DNA of 21,643 bases from JAUVXJ01 sp034430275 (GTDB lineage: Bacteria; Chloroflexota; Anaerolineae; UBA7937; B3-Chlor): positions 1 through 21,643 of the forward strand of contig DAOUEW010000254.1 in assembly GCA_034430275.1 (NCBI GenBank), read 5' to 3'. The translations under genes were made by a program, and so were the position numbers. Below are positions 1 to 7,455 of this stretch, one piece after another. Position 1 is the stretch's first letter. Every line of letters begins with the position of its first letter. The notes under the pieces are model-generated. The model searched no databases. It saw nothing but the letters and a program-made list of their open reading frames with translations, and was not told the DNA's origin.

Positions 1-1
1 T

Positions 2-598
2 AGCACACCTACACCGACTTCTATACCCACGCCTACGTCCACGCCCATCACGCTGCCCCCACTCACTGTCGAGGGCCCACCGGCAAAGCCGCCCATCATC
101 TCCCGGGCCGAGTGGGGCTCTATGGAGATCACCGAGGGATACGTGCCCCACACAGTGGACAGGATTACCCTGCATCACGACGGTGCGGAGTTCTACGGAG
201 GGGCCGAGGCACGTCTGAGAGGCCTCCAGAGTTGGTCCAGGAGGGTGCGCGGCTGGGTTGACATCCCCTATCATTTCATGATCGATCTGGAGGGGAACAT
301 CTATCAGGCCCGCCCGCTGCGATACGTGGGCGATACGGCGACGGAGTACGACCCCACGGGGCACGCCCTGATCACGGTGATGGGCAACTACAACGTACAA
401 GAGATAAACCAGGCGCAGTTGGCCGCCATCGTCGATCTAGCCGCCTGGATCTGCTACGAGTACGACATCTCGCCCCAGCTCATCCGAGGGCATCGCGACT
501 ACGCTGCCACCTCCTGTCCGGGGACCAATCTCTATCTCTACTTGACCAACGGCTACATCGCCAGTGCCGTCGAAGAGAGGTTACGCTTTGAAGAATGA
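2..598 (+). CDS. N-acetylmuramoyl-L-alanine amidase (PGRP/amidase_2 type), 5'-partial
   Basis: Predicted secreted zinc amidase that cuts the bond between muramic acid and the stem peptide of peptidoglycan. The frame is open from the window edge, so the N-terminus (presumably with a signal peptide) is missing; 198 codons are visible. The first ~20 residues are a Pro/Thr/Ser linker. The domain then opens with the family hallmark IISRAEWG. Zinc ligands fit the His of ITLHHDG, the His of RGHRDY and the Cys of TSCPG; the IPYHFMID segment is also typical. An ATG at 122 lies inside the domain, after the RAEW motif, so it is not the real start. It ends in TGA and overlaps the next gene by 11 bases, suggesting translational coupling to the deacetylase. 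The family call is firm. Whether it acts on its own wall, in remodelling or against other cells cannot be told. Confidence 0.9.
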   Translation, partial: STPTPTSIPTPTSTPITLPPLTVEGPPAKPPIISRAEWGSMEITEGYVPHTVDRITLHHDGAEFYGGAEARLRGLQSWSRRVRGWVDIPYHFMIDLEGNIYQARPLRYVGDTATEYDPTGHALITVMGNYNVQEINQAQLAAIVDLAAWICYEYDISPQLIRGHRDYAATSCPGTNLYLYLTNGYIASAVEERLRFEE

Positions 599-1493
599 TC
601 TAGGTCTGGTGCTCATCCTGTGCGCTCTGGTCTGTCTGATGCCCGGCTGCCAGCCCCCGTCGGTGGCGGAGCTTCCGGTGGTCTCTCAGTTCGTCCAACC
701 CAGTCCCACACCCACACCTCTGCCCACCGCGACTTGGACCCCCACGCCGACGGCCACACCGACCTCGACCTTCACGGCCACCCCGTCGCCTACTCCAACG
801 TCTACCAGCACGCCGGTTCCGACTGCGACGCTGGCACCATCCACCTCGCCCGAGATTACCCCGGTGGAGATAGCCAGAGGCGATCCCGATCGCCCTTGGA
901 TCGCTATCACCTTCGACGCCGGCGCGAGTCTTGTGCCCCTACCGTCAATACTGGAAACCCTGCGCCACAAAGACGTGCAGTGCACCTTCTTCCTCACCGG
1001 CGACACGCTGCGCCGGCCGGAGGCGCCCGATCTGCTACGACAGATGGTCGCAGAAGGCCACGAGCTGGCTAATCACTCCGATACACACCCCTACTTCACC
1101 GAACTGACCGACGAGGAGATCGCCGAGGAGTTGGCTGCGGTGGAGGAGATGGTGATCGAGATGACCGGCACCAGCACCAAGCCCTACTTCCGGCCTCCCT
1201 TCGGGAACCGCGACGACCGGGTGCGCCGGGCGGTGCAGGCAAACGGCTACGTCACCATCTACTGGACCTATCACGTCTGGGACTGGGTCGAGGACAGAAC
1301 AACGGAGAAGGTCTACAACTACGCCATCGATGGAGCCTGCAACGGGGCCATCGTGGTCATGCACGTGGGGGCCCAGGAAACGGCAGACGCACTGCCCGCC
1401 ATCATCGACGAGTTGCGGGCCAGAGGCTATCGCCTGGTAACGCTCAGCCAGTTACTATCACCACAGGGGGACGTGGAGTCCATCGAAGGCTAG
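588..1493 (+). CDS. polysaccharide deacetylase (NodB/CE4), probable lipoprotein
   Basis: Metal-dependent deacetylase of the NodB family, likely acting on N-acetyl groups of peptidoglycan or another surface polysaccharide outside the membrane. I place the start at TTG 588: a purine-rich AGAGAGG (574-580) sits 7 bases upstream, and the protein then begins with a short hydrophobic helix ending in MPGC, an imperfect lipobox. The longer GTG start at 564 would put eight extra residues before the signal. Residues ~40-90 are a P/T/S-rich linker. The catalytic domain runs from ~100 to the end: TFDAG (motif 1; the usual second Asp is Ala, a variant known in this family), HSDTHP metal ligands (~163-168), RPPFG, DWV and VVMHVG. 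About 301 aa. It overlaps the amidase by 11 bases, so the two form a wall-modification unit. Confidence 0.88.
   Translation: MKNDLGLVLILCALVCLMPGCQPPSVAELPVVSQFVQPSPTPTPLPTATWTPTPTATPTSTFTATPSPTPTSTSTPVPTATLAPSTSPEITPVEIARGDPDRPWIAITFDAGASLVPLPSILETLRHKDVQCTFFLTGDTLRRPEAPDLLRQMVAEGHELANHSDTHPYFTELTDEEIAEELAAVEEMVIEMTGTSTKPYFRPPFGNRDDRVRRAVQANGYVTIYWTYHVWDWVEDRTTEKVYNYAIDGACNGAIVVMHVGAQETADALPAIIDELRARGYRLVTLSQLLSPQGDVESIEG
699..860 (+). repeat. low-complexity Pro/Thr/Ser-encoding tract
   Basis: Degenerate short repeats of the CCCACACC/ACGCCGAC kind encode about 50 residues rich in PT and TP pairs. They form the spacer between the lipid-anchor segment and the deacetylase domain. A similar tract starts the upstream amidase at the window's left edge. 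Such linkers are commonly used to hold surface enzymes away from the membrane. Confidence 0.7.
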
Positions 1494-3427
1494 CCTTCCG
1501 AGGAGTCTGCCGGCATCTTGGGCAGGACGAAGCGGAAGGTACTGCCTTCTCCTTCCTTGGTCTCCACCCAGACTCGTCCACCATGTTTCTCCACGATGGA
1601 CTTGACCGTGGCCAAACCGAGGCCCATACCCTCTGAACCCAACGTCCCGGGTCCCTCCACGCGGTAGAACTTGTCGAAGATGTGATCTCTGGCGTGGGCC
1701 GGGATGCCGACGCCCGTGTCGCTCACGGATACCCAAACCTCGTCGCTATCGTCACCTGCACGCACGAGCACCTTCCCTCCGGGGGGAGTGTATCGTATGG
1801 CATTGTCCAGCAGATTGGACATCACTTGCACCAGGCGGGTGTGATTGCCTCTCACCAACGATAGATCGTCGGCGATCACCGCATCGAGGTCCAACCCTTT
1901 GCTCTTCGCCTCACCTTGCAGGTTTGCCACCACCTCTTCTACGACCTCCTCCAGTCGAACAGATGCCATCTCCATCTCCAGCCCAGCCTCGATGCGCCCG
2001 ATGTCCAGCAGGCTGCTGATGAGCTTGTCCATCTGCTCCACGTTCCTCATGGCACGCTCCGCGAACTCCAGTTGTTCCTCGTTGAGTTGGCCAAGCTGCG
2101 GCAACAGCCTGAGCGACCCGTGAACGGCTGTCAGCGGAGAGCGCAGGTCGTGGGTGATGCTGGCGACGAAGTCAGACTTCATCCTGTCAAGTTCCCTGAG
2201 GTGGGTTATGTCCCGCATAATGAGCACACAACCCACGTCGGCGACAGGGCTCAGACTGGCGTGGAATGCCCGGCCATCCGTGAAAGGCAGCTCTACGTTC
2301 CTCGTGCCGTTTCCTGCTGCGGGGCCTCTGAAGAGCCTATCGAAGGCCTCGCTGCCAATAACGTCATGGAGGGGCCTGCCCGCCGCCTGCTGCGGTTCCA
2401 GGCAGAACGCCTCGGCAGCGGCAGGATTCACGAGCAGGACTTCTGCCTCGTCGTCAGCCACGACAATGAGGTCCTGGCTGCCGGCAAGGATAGTCTCCAG
2501 TTTGCCACGCTGCTCTTCCACCTCGGCGAAAAGACCGGCATTCTCAATGGCGACCGCCGCGAAATCCGCCAACACAGAGAGAAGGAAGTGGTCATTGTCC
2601 GAAAACGGCTGCATGGCGGCCTTGCTGCTGGCGCACAGCACGCCAATCGTGCCGCCCCTGGTTTTCAGAGGCACCGCCAGGGTAGCCTGCAAAGGATCCG
2701 TCTTGTGCGAGCGAGGACCATGGATCATGGCCACTTGCCCGGTGGCCATGACTTGCCTCACTACTGCGTTGTCGGATTTCCGTTTCAGTTGCCGCGCCTG
2801 CTGGTCACCAACGCCCTGGACGGCCCTCAGGAGAAGCTCTTGGGTGTCCGCGTCCAGGAGAAACAGGGATATCTCCTCCGCGCCGGTGACGTACGTCGTC
2901 GCTTCAACAACCCGGGTCAGCAGAGTATCCAGATCGAGCAGGGACGCTACCGATTTGCTGATCCCGTACAGGATTTCCAGCTCTTTGACCCTCTGTTCCA
3001 GTTGGCGGTTGACCGCCTCCACCCGCGCTGTTAGCTGCTGCTTCTCCTTCCTCAGGCGCGCCTCAGCCAGGGACCGTTCCACGGCCTGCATGATCTCCGT
3101 AACCTTGAACGGTTTGGGGAAGTAGTCCCTCACTCCCAGGCGGAATGCTTGCACCGCCACGCTTTCTGAGCCATGGGCGGTGATCAGGATAGTAGGGATC
3201 TCCATACCTTCCCTGGCCAAAGCTTCGAGGACCTCGAAGCCATCCATCTTGGGCATCTGCAAGTCGAGGAGAATCAGGTCTGGCTGCTCCGTCAGGGCCA
3301 GGCGCAGAGCTTCCTGCCCGTTGGTTGCGCACAGGGTAGTATAGCCGCTGGGGGCCAAGAGCGAATCTCTCAGGAATTCGACGTTCCTGATATCGTCGTC
3401 CACGATGAGAATGGTTTCTTCTGCCAT
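1490..3427 (-). CDS. hybrid response regulator / sensor histidine kinase (REC-GAF-PAS-HisKA-HATPase)
   Basis: Cytoplasmic signalling protein of about 645 aa. The receiver (1-120) has acidic D10/D11, phospho-acceptor D55 (LLDLQMP), T83 and K105. A coiled coil spans ~120-155, then GAF (~160-305), PAS (~310-410) and HisKA with H426 in ITHDLRSPL. The HATPase_c carries the N box NLLDNAIRYTP, G1 DTGVGIP, F box FDKFYR and G2 GMGLGLATV. No transmembrane segment or DNA-binding domain is seen, so it likely takes phosphate from, or passes it to, a partner encoded elsewhere. The frame stays open to 3472, but I use ATG 3427: the receiver fold starts there, GGAGGA lies upstream, and the predicted promoter -10 overlaps the longer start. 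Its stop shares the CTAG at 1490-1493 with the converging deacetylase stop. Confidence 0.93.
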   Translation of the reverse strand: MAEETILIVDDDIRNVEFLRDSLLAPSGYTTLCATNGQEALRLALTEQPDLILLDLQMPKMDGFEVLEALAREGMEIPTILITAHGSESVAVQAFRLGVRDYFPKPFKVTEIMQAVERSLAEARLRKEKQQLTARVEAVNRQLEQRVKELEILYGISKSVASLLDLDTLLTRVVEATTYVTGAEEISLFLLDADTQELLLRAVQGVGDQQARQLKRKSDNAVVRQVMATGQVAMIHGPRSHKTDPLQATLAVPLKTRGGTIGVLCASSKAAMQPFSDNDHFLLSVLADFAAVAIENAGLFAEVEEQRGKLETILAGSQDLIVVADDEAEVLLVNPAAAEAFCLEPQQAAGRPLHDVIGSEAFDRLFRGPAAGNGTRNVELPFTDGRAFHASLSPVADVGCVLIMRDITHLRELDRMKSDFVASITHDLRSPLTAVHGSLRLLPQLGQLNEEQLEFAERAMRNVEQMDKLISSLLDIGRIEAGLEMEMASVRLEEVVEEVVANLQGEAKSKGLDLDAVIADDLSLVRGNHTRLVQVMSNLLDNAIRYTPPGGKVLVRAGDDSDEVWVSVSDTGVGIPAHARDHIFDKFYRVEGPGTLGSEGMGLGLATVKSIVEKHGGRVWVETKEGEGSTFRFVLPKMPADSSEG

Positions 3428-3470
3428 ACGGGTGCTGATTCCTCCGGGTGTGTCGAGCGCTACGCATTGC

Positions 3471-3499
3471 ATTGTAACATCGTTACCTCAGGTCCGCAA
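3471..3499 (-). promoter_or_regulatory. sigma70-type promoter of the hybrid kinase gene
   Basis: On the minus strand TTGCGG (3494-3499) and TACAAT (3471-3476) are separated by exactly 17 bases. Transcription would begin near 3464, giving a leader of about 37 nt before ATG 3427. An inverted repeat GTAAC-ATC-GTTAC (3474-3486) overlaps the -10 and spacer and could be an operator. Predicted from sequence only. Confidence 0.5.
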
Positions 3500-3641
3500 C
3501 GGGAACGGATTGGATCTTCCATGGCGTCGAAGAGGGCAGCAGGACGCGCCCTCCTGCCGAAGTTCGAGGCTCCGCTACCGGGGGTCACCCCTTGATATCG
3601 CCTACGGCCCACTCAGGATGAGTCTACATGCCGGTCCATGG
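3500..3641. other. intergenic region between the divergent kinase and carbamate kinase promoters
   Basis: No gene is seen. It holds a possible hairpin with arms GCAGGA (3539-3544) and TCCTGC (3552-3557) and a small palindrome GGGGT-C-ACCCC (3581-3591). Either could bind a regulator shared by the two divergent promoters, but arms this short also arise by chance. Confidence 0.35.
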
Positions 3642-3670
3642 TTGATAAACGCAGTCAGACATGGTATAGT
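3642..3670 (+). promoter_or_regulatory. sigma70-type promoter of the carbamate kinase operon
   Basis: TTGATA (3642-3647) and TATAGT (3665-3670) with the ideal 17-base spacer; each box matches the consensus in five of six positions. Transcription would start near 3677, leaving a leader of roughly 108 nt before the TTG start at 3785. This is the best promoter in front of the five-gene plus-strand operon. Confidence 0.65.
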
Positions 3671-3722
3671 TGCTCGCGTCGCGACACACAAGCGAGGGCC
3701 AGGTAGTCCTCGTTGCGCGACG

Positions 3723-3757
3723 GCTGAGGACAGCACACCGATTTGCTGTGTCTCAGC
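3723..3757 (+). promoter_or_regulatory. stable hairpin in the carbamate kinase leader
   Basis: GCTGAG (3723-3728) pairs with CTCAGC (3752-3757) and, after a small internal bulge, ACAGCA (3730-3735) pairs with TGCTGT (3744-3749), closing an 8-nt loop. No T tract follows, so it is not an ordinary terminator. The ribosome binding site AAGGAGG (3773-3779) lies 15 nt beyond. It may stabilise the mRNA or bind a protein; the role is unknown. Confidence 0.45.
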
Positions 3758-3784
3758 AGCACGGGTTGACGCAAGGAGGTTTTA

Positions 3785-4732
3785 TTGGTAACCGGGACCG
3801 CCGTAATCGCAATTGGAGGCAACTCCCTCATCAAGGACAAAGAGCACCAAACGGTACGCGACCAGTTCGACAGCACCGAAGAGACGTGTGTCCACATCGC
3901 CGAGATCGTCAAGCAAGGGTGGAGAGTAGTGGTGACTCATGGCAACGGGCCACAGGTGGGTTTCATCTTGCTACGTTCAGAGCTTGCCAGCGACGTCTTG
4001 CACACGGTACCTCTCGACTCGTGCGGCGCCGATACACAGGGTGCCTTGGGGTACATGATCCAGCAGCTTCTGGGCAACAGGCTGAAACAGGTGGACTCCG
4101 ACGTGCCGGTGATCACGGTCGTGACCCAGGTGATCGTGGATGCAGACGATCCAGCTTTCCACAACCCCACGAAGCCTATTGGTCCCTTCTACGACGAGGC
4201 CAAGGCGCGGCGGTATGAGCGAGAGCAAGGCTGGGCGGTGATCGAGGACGCGGGCCGAGGTTGGCGACGCGTCGTCGCCTCGCCCATACCCAGGGAGATC
4301 GTAGAGCTGGAGGCCATGAGGACCCTGCTAGGGGCTGGCTTCGTGGTCGTCGGAGTAGGGGGCGGGGGTATCCCTGTGGTCCGAGATGAGGGCGGTGCAC
4401 TGCGAGGTGTGGAAGCGGTAATCGACAAGGACTATGCCTCCAGCCTCTTGGCCGCTGGCCTCGAGGCTGACCTATTCCTGATCTCTACTGCGGTGGAGAA
4501 GGTCTACCTCAACTACGGGAAGCCCGCTCAGATAGCCCTCGATCACTTGACCGTGGAGCAAGCCAGAAGATATCTCGACGAGGGACACTTCCCCCCTGGC
4601 AGCATGGGTCCCAAGATGAGGGCGGTCATCGAGTTCCTGGAGCAAGGTGGCAAGGAGGCCTTGATCACTTCACCGGAGAACCTGGCCAGAGCGCTAGGCG
4701 GGGAGACCGGCACCAGAATCACCCTGACCTGA
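3785..4732 (+). CDS. arcC: carbamate kinase
   Basis: Cytoplasmic amino-acid-kinase-fold enzyme that interconverts ATP + carbamate (with NH3/CO2) and ADP + carbamoyl phosphate; in catabolism it runs toward ATP. The 315-aa length is typical. Hallmarks are AIGGNSL near the N-terminus, VVTHGNGPQVG, GADTQGALGYMIQQ, NPTKPIGPFY, GGGGIPVV, AVIDKDYASSLLA and the C-terminal PGSMGPKMRAVIEF. The start is TTG 3785, with AAGGAGG five bases upstream and the kinase fold beginning at residue ~5. It is first in a tight operon with surface-polysaccharide and hot-dog genes. The usual partners (ornithine carbamoyltransferase, arginine deiminase, allantoin-pathway genes) are not in the window, so the source of its carbamoyl phosphate is not shown. 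The family call is firm. Confidence 0.95.
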   Translation: MVTGTAVIAIGGNSLIKDKEHQTVRDQFDSTEETCVHIAEIVKQGWRVVVTHGNGPQVGFILLRSELASDVLHTVPLDSCGADTQGALGYMIQQLLGNRLKQVDSDVPVITVVTQVIVDADDPAFHNPTKPIGPFYDEAKARRYEREQGWAVIEDAGRGWRRVVASPIPREIVELEAMRTLLGAGFVVVGVGGGGIPVVRDEGGALRGVEAVIDKDYASSLLAAGLEADLFLISTAVEKVYLNYGKPAQIALDHLTVEQARRYLDEGHFPPGSMGPKMRAVIEFLEQGGKEALITSPENLARALGGETGTRITLT

Positions 4733-4749
4733 CGTAGGGAAACGCGACT

Positions 4750-5832
4750 TTGAAAGTAGCGATCGTTCACGACTGGTTGAACCAGGTGGGCGGTGCGGAG
4801 AGCGTCCTGGGGGTCCTGAAGGACCTCTATGCAGACGCTCCTGTCTATACCTCCATCTACTGGCCGCGGGCTATGCCCGCAGAGTACAGCGAGTGGGACA
4901 TCCGCACCTCGTGGTTGAACAGACTACCCTTGATCAAGACGCATCACCAGCCCTTTCTCCCCCTCTATCCGTTGGCCTTCGAAGGCACTGATCTGAGGGG
5001 GTATGACCTGGTGCTCAGCAACAAGAGCGCTTTCTGCCACGGGGTGATCACCCCGCCGCAGACAGTGCACATCTGCTACTGTCTCACACCCACGAGGTTC
5101 CTGTGGGACTATCACAACTATGCCCGACACGAGCGGATCAATCCTGTGGCCGGCGCCCTTCTGTCCCCCATGCTGCCTGGCCTGCGCCTGTGGGACAGGG
5201 CCGCAGCGGACAGGGTCGACCATTTCGTAGCGATCTCGGAGACTGTCCAACAGCGTATCAAGAAGTTCTACCGGCGCGACGCCACCGTCATTCACCCGCC
5301 GGTCCACGTGGCGCGCTTTGTCCTCGAGGACAGCCACGACGACTACTTCCTCGTCGTCTCCCGTCTGATCCCCTACAAGCGGATAGACGTGGCCGTGCAA
5401 GCTTTCGGTCTCCTTGGACTGCCCCTCAAGATCGTGGGAGGCGGCCGTGACAGAACGCGCCTGGAGGCCATGGCAAAGCCCAACGTCGAGTTCCTTGGTC
5501 GTCTGCCCGACCGCGAGGTGGAACAGCTTCTGTCTCGTTGTCGGGCGTTCATCTTCCCGGGCGAGGAGGACTTCGGCATCGCCCCTGTGGAGGCCCAAGC
5601 CGCAGGGCGGCCGGTCATCGCCTACGCTGCGGGAGGAGCGCTGGAGACAGTAGTGGAGGGTGTGACCGGCCTCTTCTTCCGGGAGCAGACGGCGGAGTCC
5701 CTGGCTGAGGCCGTGGCCGCCTTCGACGAAAAGCGTTTCGACAGCACCATCATCAGACAACACGCCCACAAGTTCGACAGGGAAAGCTTCAAGAGCAGAC
5801 TTGGCGCGTTCGTGGACGAGAAGGTAAGCTGA
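4750..5832 (+). CDS. glycosyltransferase family 4 (GT-B), mannosyltransferase-like
   Basis: Retaining GT-B glycosyltransferase of 360 aa, probably adding a sugar from a nucleotide sugar to a growing surface polysaccharide or glycolipid at the inner membrane face. The N-terminal acceptor domain opens with KVAIVHDWLNQVGGAE, including the glycine-rich loop. The C-terminal domain has SRLIPYKR (204-211), the IVGGG segment (~228) and the donor-site GEEDFGIAPVEA with its E-x7-E pair (Glu273, Glu281). The start is TTG 4750, exactly at the fold start, with AGGGA upstream. It follows carbamate kinase by 17 bases and precedes a hot-dog gene by 5, so it is co-transcribed. It resembles O-antigen/capsule mannosyltransferases such as WbaZ, but sugar and acceptor specificity cannot be read here. 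Confidence 0.9.
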   Translation: MKVAIVHDWLNQVGGAESVLGVLKDLYADAPVYTSIYWPRAMPAEYSEWDIRTSWLNRLPLIKTHHQPFLPLYPLAFEGTDLRGYDLVLSNKSAFCHGVITPPQTVHICYCLTPTRFLWDYHNYARHERINPVAGALLSPMLPGLRLWDRAAADRVDHFVAISETVQQRIKKFYRRDATVIHPPVHVARFVLEDSHDDYFLVVSRLIPYKRIDVAVQAFGLLGLPLKIVGGGRDRTRLEAMAKPNVEFLGRLPDREVEQLLSRCRAFIFPGEEDFGIAPVEAQAAGRPVIAYAAGGALETVVEGVTGLFFREQTAESLAEAVAAFDEKRFDSTIIRQHAHKFDRESFKSRLGAFVDEKVS

Positions 5833-5837
5833 ATAGC

Positions 5838-6266
5838 ATGAGGGAGTTCGCCATCGACGAGATAGAGGTGGGCCACAACTTCTCGCCCCTGGTCTTCCCC
5901 ATCGACGAGGACTTGATAGCGAAGTACGTTGACACAGTAGGGGACCGTGACCCGCTACACCGCGACCCCTCCTGCGCGCGGAGCGCTGGGTACCGAGGTC
6001 TTGTGGCGCCTCCCACCATAGCTGCGCTCTACGTGCTGAAGGCATACCGCACCGACTTCGCACTACCGTCGGGAGGAGTCCACTTCAGGCAACGCTTCAA
6101 GTTCCACCACCCCATCGTGGCTGGCGATATCCTGAGCGTCCAAGCCAGCGTAGTGGACAAGTACGTGAAGAAAGGCAGGCAGTTTCTGGTCATCGAGAGC
6201 ACCGCTCGGAACCAGGACGGAGTACCCGTGGTGTGGAGCGAATCCACTTCCTTCTGGCCCAAGTGA
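5838..6266 (+). CDS. MaoC-like hot-dog dehydratase, partner A (keeps catalytic Asp/His)
   Basis: Single hot-dog protein of 142 aa related to the N-terminal dehydratase domain of MaoC/HadA-type enzymes. It likely hydrates or dehydrates an acyl thioester (enoyl to 3-hydroxyacyl). The segment VGDRDPLHRD carries the Asp36...His41 pair of the hydratase-2 motif, with Asp in place of the usual Asn. It is followed by GYRGLVAPPTIAALY, typical of the MaoC_dehydrat_N branch. Start ATG 5838 lies five bases after the glycosyltransferase stop; a weak GAGAAGG precedes it. The next gene is a second hot-dog protein nine bases on, which strongly suggests a heterodimer like mycobacterial HadAB. Substrate (fatty acyl chain, CoA or ACP) is unknown. 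Confidence 0.82.
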   Translation: MREFAIDEIEVGHNFSPLVFPIDEDLIAKYVDTVGDRDPLHRDPSCARSAGYRGLVAPPTIAALYVLKAYRTDFALPSGGVHFRQRFKFHHPIVAGDILSVQASVVDKYVKKGRQFLVIESTARNQDGVPVVWSESTSFWPK

Positions 6267-6275
6267 GGTCACGCC

Positions 6276-6716
6276 ATGGCCACTGTGCTGGACAACGTAC
6301 AACTTGGGCCCATCGTCAGGACCGTGACTCTCGATACCACCGCTGACTACGAGGAGATACTGGGCATCGGCAACCCGCTCCACCTCGACGAGGAGTACGC
6401 CCGTGAGACCCCCTTCGGTGGCATCATTGCCCACGGGATGATAAGCCTGGCCTACGTATCGGAGATGATGGCACAGGCTTTCGGGAGGGGATGGTACGAG
6501 GCCGGCGAGTTGGACACGACCTTCGTCCGGGCGATCAGGCCAGGCGACACCATCATCACCAGTGGCAAGGTAACGGGCCAGAGAAGGACCAGCGAAGAGA
6601 CCCTCGTGGTTTGTGAGATCTACTGTGAGAACCAACTGGGAGAGCGGGTACTGGAGGGCACAGCCCAGGCCAGGGCGGCAGGCCCCGTCCAAGGAATCCC
6701 GGAGATCGGGGCCTAG
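6276..6716 (+). CDS. MaoC-like hot-dog dehydratase, partner B (catalytic Asp replaced)
   Basis: Second single hot-dog protein, 146 aa, of the MaoC dehydratase family. It has the GNPLHLDEEYA segment with His36 and the family block TPFGGIIAHGMISLAY. The Asp expected five residues before the His is Ile31, so it is probably inactive alone or supplies only part of the site. ATG 6276 has GAGGT about 7 bases upstream. With the preceding gene it fits the two-subunit design of HadAB/HadBC dehydratases, where one chain is catalytic and the other shapes the acyl tunnel. That pairing is inferred from adjacency and motifs. It sits inside an operon otherwise made of polysaccharide genes and carbamate kinase. 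Confidence 0.85.
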   Translation: MATVLDNVQLGPIVRTVTLDTTADYEEILGIGNPLHLDEEYARETPFGGIIAHGMISLAYVSEMMAQAFGRGWYEAGELDTTFVRAIRPGDTIITSGKVTGQRRTSEETLVVCEIYCENQLGERVLEGTAQARAAGPVQGIPEIGA

Positions 6717-6738
6717 GCTGGAGAAGGAGCGCTGACAC

Positions 6739-7455
6739 ATGGAGCTACGCGAATACTGGACGATCCTGTGGCGCCGGTGGTGGATCATCGCCGGCCTGGT
6801 GGTCATCGTGCTGGTGGGCAGTTTCGTTTTCCGCTCTCAGCCGACCCCCATGTACCAGACCTCCATGCGGTTCACCATCGGAGTCCCTCTCGAGTCGGAC
6901 AGTGAGAGGCTGACCATGGACCCCCTCTACTCGGCGTATCTGGCGTCGGAATACATCGCCGATGATTTCGCGGAGATCCTGAGGAGCGAATCCTTTGCCG
7001 CCGACGTGAGCGCACGGCTGGCGGCCGAGGGCATCGTGGTGCCGGCCGGTGCGATACAGGGCTTCACGGTGGCAGAGAAGCAGCACCGTATCCTGACCAT
7101 GCAGATCACCTGGCCCGACGAAGCGCAGCTTCGGGCCATCGCCCAGGCAGCCCAGCAGACGCTGGAGGAGGACAACGCCAAGTACTTCAAGCAACTGGGG
7201 TCAGAAGGGGCGGAGGTATTCGTGATCGATTCGCCCCGCGTCGTCTCCCTGGGGGTCAGTCTCAAAGACCGCCTGGACATACCGATCCGGGTGGGGTTGG
7301 CGCTCCTTGCCGGAGTGGGGCTGGCCTTTCTCTTGCACTACGTGGACGATACCATCCGCGATCCAGAGGAAGTCGAGGCTTTGGGGCTCAACGTAGTGGG
7401 ACGCATACCCACCGCTGGCTGGCGCGAGCGCCTGCCCTGGATCCGTCGCCGCTAG
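6739..7455 (+). CDS. Wzz/YveK-type polysaccharide chain-length or co-polymerase protein
   Basis: Membrane protein of 238 aa of the Wzz/CapA family, which sets chain length or assists export in Wzy-dependent polysaccharide synthesis. It starts ELREYWTILWRRWW, the usual cytoplasmic opening, followed by the first membrane helix (~14-34). An extracytoplasmic region of about 140 residues follows, then a second helix near 180-200 and the characteristic YVDDTIRDPEEVEALGLNVVGRIP tail. No tyrosine-kinase domain is fused and none follows. ATG 6739 is preceded by GGAGAAGGAG. It is last in the operon and converges on a minus-strand DUF4126 gene. Together with the GT4 gene it ties this operon to a surface polysaccharide. 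Confidence 0.88.
   Translation: MELREYWTILWRRWWIIAGLVVIVLVGSFVFRSQPTPMYQTSMRFTIGVPLESDSERLTMDPLYSAYLASEYIADDFAEILRSESFAADVSARLAAEGIVVPAGAIQGFTVAEKQHRILTMQITWPDEAQLRAIAQAAQQTLEEDNAKYFKQLGSEGAEVFVIDSPRVVSLGVSLKDRLDIPIRVGLALLAGVGLAFLLHYVDDTIRDPEEVEALGLNVVGRIPTAGWRERLPWIRRR

Noticed and set aside
699..860. Possible CRISPR or tandem-repeat array
   Set aside because: The repetition is a degenerate Pro/Thr codon pattern inside a gene, with no fixed repeat unit or spacers.
1916..3034. 372-codon plus-strand open frame opposite the histidine kinase
   Set aside because: Antisense shadow of a gene with strong domain evidence on the minus strand; no recognisable motifs.
4924..6063. 379-codon minus-strand open frame opposite the GT4 gene
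   Set aside because: Runs against GT4 and the first hot-dog gene, both clearly coding; composition is that of an antisense shadow.
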